Origin: Sthenelais limicola
Lineage: Eukaryota > Annelida > Polychaeta > Phyllodocida > Sigalionidae
Length of the DNA stretch: 64,000 nt
Direction: 5' to 3'
Assembly: GCA_942159475.1 (NCBI GenBank)
Contig: OW804097.1
Coordinates: 53,154,986 to 53,218,985 of the forward strand
Shown here piece by piece: positions 29,701 to 42,200 of this stretch. The position numbers and the translations under genes are program-made. The stretch's first letter is position 1. Each line of letters opens with the position of its first letter. The notes under the pieces were generated by a model, which saw only the letters and a program-made list of their open reading frames with translations, was not told where the DNA came from and ran no database searches.

Positions 29701-32700
29701 TTGGTACACTTCCTTAATTTTAACCATATAAATTACCCTGTCTTACAAGAGAAAGTCTAACACCAGACAGAACTTTATATATATAACTGTTTTAAACATT
29801 GTGCTCATAATTTTCTTTACAAGACGAGATTATGTATGAAGGGATATGCCATATATATGCAATACATTGCGAGTAAACTCCATATATTTGTTTTTTTTAA
29901 CTCGCAGTCAAAATATTGTGTTCAGTAGTTCAGTGATTCGTTGAAAAATGGGGGTGTCCATCAGTACAATGAAGATTTATGCAAAATTCAAGTATATATC
30001 GTCACCAAATAAAGATCACAAACAAAAAAGACGAAATTCCACACTTATTACTTGGACCTGGCGTTTCATACCAGCAAAACAAAAGAAATTTCTCTACATA
30101 ATTATAGATGCACAGAACAAATGCTTTTATATTTGATGATGAAGTAGTCCATCTCTTAAATAATAAACAAACAACAAAAGGGCATTGCGATTAGTTCGGA
30201 ACTGATTAAACACAATTAAAGCAAATCCTAGAGCGCACATAATAATTAGTGGATGATTTTTAAAGAGGAGAATGATATAATAATGACCAATAGCAGTATA
30301 TGTTTTATCTTGGATAAAACTAACCATGATAAAGACATAATGATGAGGAGAAATATTGGATAACCCAACTAGGAGAAGGTATGTATACGTTAGAGATACG
30401 ACTAACCAAAGTCTCCAACAGCTTACTTTACAATGGACTTTCCCCAATATGTTCCTGTATTTATATATACATAATCTACAATACTTTGATACAACGATTA
30501 TACAAGTCTAGCTGAATGTAACAGCTGGAGAAGACATTTCTTTTTTTGTAAAATCATTAAAACTGTACAGGGAAAACAATTCCATTTTTATTCCAATCTA
30601 TGCATTTGATAAGCGGGCTAAAGTATTGGTGGTCCTAGTTATTATTTATCGTCGTTTATATAACATACCTGCAAGCAATGATATACAAAATAGCAGTTCT
30701 ACAGGCAAAGTCACTAAAATATACTTAAAACATTGTATCACATTCTGAATGCAACGGAATCCACCAAATTATGACTACCAACTTACATTATGGAAAACCG
30801 CATGACCAATGTTTTTGTTCTGTAAACGGAGGCACCAAACTAAGACAGTCGGACTTAACTTCATCGGGGTGAATATATATACGTGAGTAATTCAATTATT
30901 TACTTCAAGACAACATTATGATTTGTTTGAATGATTATGAAACGATTACTATTTTGATCGCTGGCGATAACCGGGTAATAATAATTAACACACTATAAGA
31001 CATTACTAAACGGTCTACCTATATATACCCCTATAACAGTTCATCTAGTGGCAGAGGGGCAGCATCTCATTTATTATGAATGGATACGATAGGCACGGTT
31101 CATTAGGAAAGTGAGGGTTTACATCCTTCAGTCTTCTAAACGAGCTAGTGTATGATGACACTATCATGAGCGATAGACGAATATTACTAATCAATCAATT
31201 AATACAATAAAAACAAAACAGTGGCCATCTTTTGGATTTTTTAAATACCAGCATAGAGGAAAATAAAGCGAGCGTTTAAGTCATATAAAAATGGAACCCG
31301 TCCACACACATTTACAAATGTACACGCAATAGAACTTTGAAAATAATAATTATTATTATTATATCATGGACACTTATTTTTATTCCGTTCCTTCATTAAA
31401 AGATTCCTCATTTCAATGGCGGGAATATTATTTATATTCGTCTAAAGCTACACATGACGATACTATAGAAATAACCTACAAACGTGAACACTGGTACAGA
31501 AACAATAACAAGCTATATCTTCTGGATACATCTTCTCATTGGCCCTAGACTTGAACACTAAGCCGAGAAGACCAAGGTCATTCACTCTTCAAGTTAATAT
31601 ATTTTACACATTTTAATTTGGCTTTTTGTATTCACTCTTATATATATTCAGGAGCAAGCCAATGACGCACACATTTGAAAACAATTAACATAACTTCTTT
31701 TTTTACAAAAATATCTGATAAATTTCACAAAACACATAATAATAATCAGACCAGTTAAACATCGTCAATGTAATTGGCACCAATGAAATTTCTCCCCACC
31801 GGCTCTTAGGCTCAGAGCTTCATATAATATACATATTGCATTTTAACCATAAGTTCGACGTAGAATATCTATATGAATGTAAAAACTAACCGGTCCTTTT
31901 TTGATGTCATTTACCGCCCCACAACCCCTCCCTAAATACCAGCTTCGTTGTTGATGATCTTCTACAAGTTCTGATCGCAATGGGGTGACCCAGCAAGGGA
32001 AGGGTTTACAAAGAGAGTAGACTCATCTGCCTGCCATTTTTGGCCTCGCCACTGCCACTATTTAACGTCTTATTTACCAGAAACAAACATTAATTTTCTT
32101 GCCATTAGAAAATGACACAATTGGAAGGCTTTATTTTTTACAACTACATTCTCAGCTATTGATAAGGAAGAAATTGTATTTTTCTAGGTCCCTTCTTTCC
32201 ATACCCCGATGAAAGTCATTATGATACAATGTTAAAGAATTCCATTCGTCACATCTTGTTGATTAAGAGGCAAACTTTCATTTCAGATTGCCCAATTTCT
32301 GCGGACGCCAAATTGAAAAAATTCAAATGCACCAAATGAATGTCGATTCAGTTGTTCTTGAACTAAACAAGTCTGTGGCGAGGCCAACCTCAAAGCATTG
32401 AGTGTTTGGTTGGATACCACTCCCTCTACCCTGCCTCCTCTATTTACATAAAACACCAATATACACGATATTGACCTATAATCCCTACACAAGTCATAGA
32501 ACCAATCATCATGATGACTACAATCAATATTATTGACTATCTACATAAGGTACCGTACTAACATTTAGACATACCATTCTTGGACCTATGAGGGTTTTCT
32601 TATGATCTGGATGTAATTCCTTTCCTCTGAGAAATTCTAATAAAATCTAAATGACCAATCTCTCAACATCCGCCACCTCCCCTTCAAACATGTCGAAAGA

Positions 32701-33127
32701 ACAGCATTTATCTTCCATGACAGCAAATAGGGCTCATTGTAACGTGAATGAAATAAATATCATATTAATATGAGTGACAGCATCATTTTCCAAAAAGGTG
32801 AACAGTACCTTCTACCCAGCTCAAAAACATGGGAAAAGAAGCATGATTTGAGGCCTCAGTTGAACATAAACACCAAGGTATCCATTTACAATATCTAACC
32901 TTAATGGATACATTACCTGATAAGGTAGGTAAGGGGGACACTCCTTATATTATATACCCTGGCAATATCCTTTAAACCTTATTATTATTTGCACTAACGC
33001 TTTTGAAGCCTACCACTCGATGGTTTAAACTTTGTACTTTCATTTGTGTCCAAGGCAGAGGAGAACAAATCACTTTGTGTCATACGTCCATGTCCATGCC
33101 ACCACGCAGTAAACTAAAGAGTCTTTT
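26772..33127. other. Intergenic region, no gene recognised
   Basis: About 6.3 kb of AT-rich sequence. The only structures seen are a dispersed repeat at 27020-27280 and an 18-base tandem duplication at about 28331-28367 (ATGGGATGGGAACAAAA unit). Open frames are short and without domain signatures. No splice-flanked exon series or tRNA-like fold was found. Confidence 0.6.
27020..27280 (+). repeat. Dispersed repeat, copy 2
   Basis: Resembles 11170-11425 in the same orientation (shared GTTGCCCTGACCACAATATT, TCTATATTAGCAGAA and a following A-rich block with AATCAATAGAAGCAA). The A15 run near 27200 is unique to this copy. Old interspersed element of unknown type. Confidence 0.6.
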
Positions 33128-33133
33128 TTTATT
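33128..33133 (-). terminator. Possible polyadenylation signal of the RhoGAP gene
   Basis: AATAAA on the minus strand, about 80 bases after the stop codon at 33214. It is the nearest canonical hexamer. The surrounding AT-rich sequence makes chance occurrence possible. Confidence 0.35.
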
Positions 33134-33213
33134 ATTATCATTTTTATGTTTTAATAATGATAATAATATTCAAAAAGTGACTATCTCAGGGGGTTTGCCC
33201 CCGTGGAGGTGGA

Positions 33214-36200
33214 TTATTTAGAGAAGAGTTGGTGATAGTTTAGGATCATGTACAGACAGCAGGTATTGGCGTACTCCATAGATGCCAGCGATGTTTTACT
33301 TTTGGACCACATGAGGTTGGGTCCGAAAACTATGGCCAAGTTTGTTGGGGTCATCCTGTTCTTGTCTTGGTGTGAGGCCACCTGTAAGATATAAATAATT
33401 TTGCTAATTTGTTTTGATTTGTTTTTACAAGTGACTGAAAACCCTACAATGCGAGGAGTCACTGCTGATAATCTGTGGAAGAAGAAAAAGACTGAAACGT
33501 GTTGGCATCTAAAGGGGAAATGATACCAGGTGTAAATCAGAGATGATTTACCTAGAAATAGTTCCTTATATTATATTAGAAGTCCGATATTAATTTGAAC
33601 TAAATCGATTGCTTACCTTTACTAAATAACCCTTATGGAGAACATAAGTATATAAAAAGCTTACTTACTTCGACCAAGAAAGATATGACATATTTGAGAA
33701 CATAATAGTTGTCTTCTGGCAGTTCATCGTGTAACATTCGTTTCAATTGTTCTAACTTCTCATTAGGGTCAAGACCTGGAAGAGAAATAAAGAAGTTCCA
33801 AAGTTAGACTTCAGAATTTTAAAAAAAGGATTCAACAAACCATAGACTGCCGTGAGTTACAAGGAGAATCAGAGAATCGGGGACATTTTGAGAATTTTGC
33901 TCATATTGATTTCCCTTAGCCGAAAACAGTTTAGATTTTATAAATGAGTGATCTGAAGAACAATTACTTATGGGCATCATAAACAAATACCAGATTATAA
34001 AGCTGTCAAAGCGTTATGGTTAAAAGTCGAAACTCCATCAGCTTAGAGTCAAACCTCGTTATGTTGATTGTCATGAGAGATATGTTGGACTTTATGAAAA
34101 AAGTATTGAATCTGCAAGGTATCGGATTATCTAAATGGTATTTACAAGTAGCAATAAATATCAATTGGTTTTATGGATACTAGTGTCAATATGTCAGATT
34201 AATGAATATCAGACTAACCAGTTTTAAACTGTATTTAGACCTAGATAGACTAAAGCTTACAAAGCCTACGAAAATAAGCTGAATAAAATACTCAAACCTT
34301 CTAGTATACGTATAACATTGTAAGATATAGGTTTAATACAGAAATTAACCTAATTTGCTTATACAAATTAGCTTTGCACTTGATAAAAAATCTTACTTTG
34401 TATTCTGACTGTGTGATCGTAGAGATCATATGTAATGAGTGGTTCTTGGAGTTGGCGGAGGAAACTCTTCAAAATTGCGGCCGGTAAGTGGATGTCTCCC
34501 AGCTTCTCAAAGTCTACCTCCACGCCTGTATGAAGACACAAAATATGAAACAGCTTTTCGTTCAATTTTATTTTTTAATTTTACATGGGCATACCAATAT
34601 CCTCGGTTGTTTATTTCAATTGCCCGAAAATGGGCTGTACTTGTAGCAGAATCACGTGCTTGATAGATAATAAGTTAAGTGTGTGATCGGATAATTGATT
34701 ACTTGAGGTACTAGATGTAATCAGCCTTGCATTGCAATGTAACTAGATTGTAATTGTACACCAAGCCACTGATAATTAGGAGTGTAGGTGTTTGAAGTAG
34801 TGGTTTCAGGTCGTCTTGCCTGATAGTAGTTCGTGAAGTTGGCCTAATTTCTTTCTTTTCTTAATATTGCAATTAATTACTGGATGCTTGTTTTTTCTGT
34901 TTTATTTTTCGATTTGTTTTTATTGGTAATCGCCATTAATAAAAATATCCTAAGGAGATGGGACAGTAGAGTTGAAATGGCCGACCAATTAATCTATGCT
35001 TAGCTTATAATTGGATAACTAATATTCTGTCCTTCGTGCGGTAGTTTATGAACGCTTTATTATTCATATTTCAAATGAATGCATATTTTCAAAAGAATTT
35101 TAAATACTTTGACATTACGATCATTTGTAAATGTACGACAGATAGTTTTATTTTCATTGTGTTATTTTTTCATAGTAAAAACAGAACTTATATACAGAAC
35201 TACCCCGTATTCGAGGCGGGAGTGAATATTTACCGATGACGTTCAAGGGGCGGTAGCCCCGCGACCGTCATGGGTGAATAAGCACGACGCCGAAAATCCA
35301 AGGGGTGTTCTGTGTTTATTTCACCCTTGGTATGTTCAGCCAATAGAGATTACATAGGCTTGCTGTAGATGAATCTGTTTTTTTACCGGTAAAATTCAAA
35401 TTTATGACTCGATTTTTTTCTATTTTCATGATTGAAAGCATGTATAATAAATCTGTTAACTAACTCGTTGGTTTCAGTTTCTTAGGATATTGCTCGTGCA
35501 ATATTCACGCTACTTCAACCAACTCGTTTGTTAACCTGTATGTACTACACGCAATGTGTAATGATCTATGTAGGCACAAATGATATAAACAAAATGGAAC
35601 CAGTGCCTACCCTCATTGAACTGTTGTTGTACTTCTTTCAAAACACTGGCGTTTGCTGACCTTCTGAAAATACCCTCTGTTTCCAGGCCTAGAAAGTAAT
35701 GAAATAAATTGTCAGGTAAGTGTGGCAAACATGATTTTAGTAATTAAAACACTACAGGCATTCCAATGAGTCTAAATAGTGGTTCTAGTGTATATTAAAT
35801 CATTTAACACAGAAGATCCGTTTTCACTGAGTGGGCTGCCTATACTGGACATGGAGTGGAATCATTTTAATTTGACCATATTACATGAATGATAGCTTCA
35901 TAGAGTTGCAATATGGTGATACGGAACGCTTATTCATTTAATTAAATATGTTTACGAGGAGCCAAAGTGAACCTACCATTGTCCCGTAGATAAGACACAG
36001 TTTGTTGTACGACGGGAGGGATTATGTCTTTATTGTGTTCCTTTATACTGGAAATGGTATAGTGAAGATTGTAGTATATCAGGGATGTCTATACGATATA
36101 ACATCACATTATACAAGACAGTAAGTGTAGGAATGGAAAAAAAAGCCTTCATAATATATTTCCTTGTCTTAGTATAATATCTTTGTATTGTCTGATGATT

Positions 36201-39200
36201 GCTGTATAAACATAGTTAAAAAAAGACTACATATATATAAATGAAAAAGATAAAAATCTGGAACATGCAGCTCTTAGTATTTCAGATACAGCAATATCAG
36301 AGGATCTACTTTAACCATGACAATTGAACAGTTACTACCATTCATTTTTTTTATAGCATGGTAGCACTGGACTAGGGAGATCGCACATCGTCACGTTTAA
36401 ATAGTTACTACCATTCATATCCTTTCAACTGGTTCAAAATATATAAAAGTTTTTTTTCAAATGTGGGCTGAATTATTTTTTCTAAATTGATAGATATTAT
36501 TTCATTTTAATGTGCTTTCTTTTTTTATCAACTGAACCTTGGTACTCATCTTGGCAATACATCAACATGATTTATCCATATCAATGAATGACAATGTTTG
36601 CAAATAATGTTAAAAATGATGTTATTCAAGAACATATATTACAGGCCCAGAAAATCCTCTAACCATCCGATGTTTTCAGGTTTGTTAATGCGTAACTAAC
36701 TGAAATATTGATACTCAATGTCCTGTAGATGTACTTAGACTTAATATATTTTTTTTATCATTATTTCTTTTATTCAATTTTTATTCAGGATGCTGTATTC
36801 CGATATGTTTAATACGGGCACCAGCTGGGAAGACCTGCCTTTGTGCTTGGCTACCTACCTTGTTCTCGTAATGTGAAATAAATAAATTTACAAATAAATA
36901 ATACTTACAACAGTAATGACACCCCGAATTGTTGGGTAGGATAAGGAGCGTGTATGATACTTGTTGGCACTGGCTGAGGCTTATTTTTGGCCAGGAGGAA
37001 TGCGTCATGGCTGAACGAAGAACAATAATGTCAAGGTTATTTTTCTCCGTTCATTCTTTTACCACGGTATTAAATCAATAGTTCAAGGGCATGAACATTT
37101 TATTAACTAAGCAAGCTAAAGTGTATCTTGTACGGAACCGACAAAAGATCTTGGAATAAAACCAGAAATAAATACCAAAATTAGAACGATTTCTTTTTAA
37201 AGGTTTTGCCTTAAGAGTGCAACAACCACCAACACATATATATATGCAGTGCTCTATTTGATTTGTCCACTATATAAACTCCTAAATTCCATAACTAAAT
37301 TTCTAAAGTGGTGTTTCGGGAGGTCCTTGGTAATCTGGTAATTCACTGGCTATTTACAATAAATTCTTGTCAATGTTATATAATTTTAACAGTTTCTAAA
37401 TATTTGGCTTTTTAAATCCCATTAAGCATTGGTCAACTTCCATGCAATTATAAGCTCAACACACCCTTGGGGCCCGACATGCATACATAATTCAAAAGCT
37501 GACTATAACATCATTCTTCTTGCTGTTAATATATTTTTATTATATCTTTTCTCAGAGTTGCCACTCAAATGTATAAAAAGATGGAAAGTTTTGTACACGG
37601 TAGTTATAAAGTAAAATGATAAACTCAAGTAAATTTATTTTATCAAGTAAAATGCCTTTACTTTGACAATTTGCCATTTTCAGTAATCCTGAGTTCCTTG
37701 AGAGTTCAAATGAACACCTTTCCCGTATGACCCAGTGTCCCAGCTTATCCAGCTTTTTCAGGGGGGGAGGGATTGGTTGCTTTACGCTCCTTTTAATACT
37801 ATACTCTCATATATATATAAATATACATATATTTGGTCTCATCGGGGCGAGAGAGGAAACACGCTAGTGGGATGCGATACCCTACCCTTTTCGATTATTA
37901 GCAATGGTTCTTTTACATGCGTATCTATAGCCATAGGCAGCTATACACATGGCCGGCATTTGCTAATCCAGTCGGCTTGCACTAGGTGGGACGTGAAATG
38001 ATGCTCAGGTGTTCAATATCAAAGAATCAGACCTTCATAAATTTCAGTAAATCTTCGAAAGTTATTGATAGAAGAGACACTCTAAAATTTAGACAACTGA
38101 AACAAGTTTTTCTATTAAGATGACATGGGGGTATGGGCCATTATTCGCAAAGTTGCAGTGATTGACAATTGACATCACTAGGTACAACATACTTTCAGGA
38201 GAAGTGGCAACTCTGATTATATTCATAATATCAAAGAAAAGAACACAAACGTTTTGGAGCTACAATACAATGCTTCTTGCACAACATATTGCATGTTATT
38301 TCTAAAATGAATAACCATGGTCCATTAGAAGACAAAGCAGGGATACATTACATAGACGCATATTAATTGATTGGGATGCTATGAACTCATCTATTTCCCT
38401 CTCATATAGCTATTTTAATGTTGAAAGTATAGATTATCTTCCACAAGATCATCTAGTAGTAGATGGCAGTGAAACAAACATAAGTAGTATAATTAAATAT
38501 AGGTTTTCTGGTTCTAAAGTGTCCCAGCTTACTTAGCTCTAATACTCATAACGGTGAGGGTAAATCAAATTTGGGTGGAAAAAGGTTTGGGTTGTTTACA
38601 CCAAAATATTGATCTCATAATACACAAATAGATTCAAATCACAGTTTGATTAGCTCGACATGACGCACAACAACAGAGCATTGGGATCCTTCAATCAAAC
38701 AGTTGTATACATATATAAAATCAATGATTATTTTGCAGCATGGAGAGATGTGTGAATAATGATAGTAAGCGATCCAATCAGTAAGTATTCTCCCCCCAAA
38801 AGGAGATGTTGCATTAAGTTTTGCTTGTCAAAACTATAGCGCTAAAAACCACAATTTTGCTGACACAAGCATGCAGTTGACATACAGCAGCCGTCTATCC
38901 TACCGATACACACAAAAATAGAGAGGGGCAGAACCTCGAGGAAGAGGAGAAGGAGACGAGGAAAGAGGGTGGGGGAGGGGGCTAAGAGGGGAGGGGGTGG
39001 AGCGCATTCATCAATATTAAACACATCACAGGATGCCTTTGGGCAATTCTTCCAAATTCATACATGAAGGCGGTAGTATATTAGGGGGACAGACTTCGTA
39101 AAAAGAAATTTTTGGCAATTACGATTCACTATCCAGCGGTTTGTAAAGTCGCATCAACGCTTCATCATGGCTAGAAAAATGTAATGGAGAGACATTTCAG

Positions 39201-42200
39201 GGACGAGCTACATATCTCCCCTTACGATTTACACAAAAATATATAATCTATCAACCTGAGGACTCAATAGATTTGTTCTTCCACTTGATCTTTGGGTATG
39301 ATACTAAGTACTAACTACTCATGGCAAAAGTTTGCTACTTGTAAACGCTAAAAAAAAACCCAGAAAATGTAATGGGGAAAAGTCATTTGATTGAGCATCC
39401 TTCTGTAAAAATTTTAAAACATTTAGACACACAAAAAGTCAGATACTAAATTTAAGTTCAAGAGGCATTTCGTGTACTACTAAAAGCCTGTTAAGATACC
39501 ACATCTAAACCAATTTCTAGGGGACAATCTTATTAAACAGTATTCAGTGGAGAAAGGGCGAGCAGTAGAAAGGAAGCCTAACTTAGAGGGAAATAAATAT
39601 ACATCACATATCTAAATACAAATAGGAGATTGTATAAAATCCCTTACATGTACCCAAATATAACCCCAAGAGAGAAGAGTGAAAGGATCGCGCAAGTTAG
39701 CGCCAATAACACACTAAGAACCCACATAAATACCTCTATATAATAATAGAAAGAGTGGGTGAAATAAGACAAAGACAAAATAGCCCTATAATGTGTAATA
39801 GAAGCACTCGATGACTTGTTTAAGTGCGATTATAGAACACCACACACCCTATTTACAATAGACCAGAGTTTGGATTAAGGTAAATTAAGTAAAGAAAAGA
39901 ATGGGAGAACTTACTCTCTGACCCGCTGCGGAATGTTGAGCTGGTCTAACTGTAGATATTGAGCCAACTCGTGGAGGTAGTTGACATACATAACCTTCTT
40001 ACCAAACTTGGCACTACAAGATAGAAAAAATATTTATGAACAGTTGTCCAAAGAAAAAATATTTATGAACAGTTGTCCAAATAGTCAAGAAGGTCATATG
40101 GTTGTCCAGTGGGAGAACCAGGGGCAGGGCCCAAGGATTAAAAAAGGTGGGGGGAAGGGCCCACATTTGAGTCACTCCCAGAATACAATATAGTTCTATG
40201 ATAAAAAAGATAAACAATCGTTCGTATCAAAAGAACACGTTAGCAACTAACCAAAGTTTACTTCTTATGAGTATAGTGTATACGTTGAGATAATTATCTG
40301 CTTTAAATCTCCTGAAAACCTAGGAAAATCAGTTTAGGGATGTGATGCTCACCTTATCAAAGGTCTGAAGATTCCCCACATAATCTTAATGAAGTTAGTT
40401 GGATGGACTAGATATAAAGCTTTCAAGTTTTTCTTGTATCTGAAATTCAAAATAAATAAGAAATGTCAAGTCAAGATAGATAAGCAATTTTAATACAAGT
40501 GAAATATCATATGAAGGTCTGAACAGTTAAAAATATACTTAAACGAACATAGTTGATTACCTATTTCCATGAACAAGATATAACTACTGAATATAGATCT
40601 ATGACACAAAATAATCCCAAAACCTTCCTTAGCATATCCACTGATATTGAATTAAATATTACTTTGAAGAACATTTCACTTACTTGCGGTCAAATTCTTT
40701 GTAAGCCTGCCGGAGCCAGCGGAAGGACGGTTTGTTGGTACTATTCAAGCCATAATGAAAGTAGACTAGTGTGTAGTCGATCTCCACATACTGATCTAAC
40801 GTGTGTTTTAAATAACTGCAACCAACAAAGATAACCAGTTTAATATCAGCACAAATTTACATGATCTATCTGCAAGACAGGGTACCTGCGGATTTGGTTT
40901 GAACAATGTCAAGGCCTTTCAAGCAGGACAGTATCAGCGGACGGGTTTTGTGGGCATACTTTCTATTCATCTGGACCAAATGTTAGATTATTATGTCTTT
41001 AGTTAATCTCCAACCCCTGTCTACAACTGAGTTATGTAAGAAGAGACTCCAACTTGAAGTCAAAGGGCGAGATCCTGGCTTCAAGGTACATGCATTGATA
41101 TTTAATCGCTTTGTTTCCTGACTTGTTATTGTTTATCTAGTATTATTTAATGGAATGATAATACATGATTGCATCAGAATATTGATAAATTCATAATAAG
41201 TCATAATATGAGTAAATCTGATGAGATCTTTGTTGTTGTAATAGCTGAGAATGCCGAGCGATCTAGAGTGCTGGGTCGGCCCAGTGATAGGAGAATATTT
41301 ATCTTTTTAAAACATTTTTTTTACCAGGACTAGTTCACTTTACGGTGGTCTTCCCCCATTACCTGGGTGGAGGAAGTGAAATTGCAGTTGCACCTGGTTT
41401 AAAACCCACACATGCCACTCATGCCAGTGAGCCGACCCAGCGCTTTAGACCACTCGGCCACCCAACATCCCCTTGTGGGTTTGAACCCTGGCGTAGCCGC
41501 AAATTTCATATCCTCCGCCCAGGTGCTAGTGAAGAAACAGCTGGACATGAGCTGAACTGGTCCTGGTAAAAAAGTGTAAAACAAATAATCACAATCATAA
41601 AGACAACACTTAATAGGGCAGTACTTACGCTAGTAATCGTTGATGATCTAGTTCTGTGGAGGGAGGTAACCGACATGAGGAGAAGACTATGACTCGCCGT
41701 CCGTATGTGTCATCACCTGTACGTATGAAATATGGAATCCTATTATGTTACACAATATAATAATGTTTGACCTTGCTTCAGAAACTCTTTCAACTGAGTG
41801 TCAGCCAATGATCCTCGGCAAACGAAGTATCATTTACCAAAAGTTGTAACAAGCGAAGTATAAATATGTATGAACATTATGAAAATGGAGTTGTGATTAC
41901 TACCTTTGTAACTACACCACTGGCATTCAATCGAATTTATAGTTGGGCCTACGCTACATAATATACCTTCTGAAGGATTAAAATCTTCAGTTTGACCACA
42001 AGTGAATATATGAATACATTTTTTTAAATGTAATTATAATATTGCCATCTATTCACTTATCAACTGATATATCAATGTTATAATTCATACATGATTTAAA
42101 AGCACCATCCTCACTTTCATCCAATCTCATTATCTTCATTATTCTATCACCGCCATAATTTTTTGATATATACATTGAACTGAAATTAAACAGGGGCATA

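Noticed and set aside
41399..41569. Overlapping frames on both strands in the RhoGAP intron
   Set aside because: They are products of the inverted SINE-like repeat and mirror each other.
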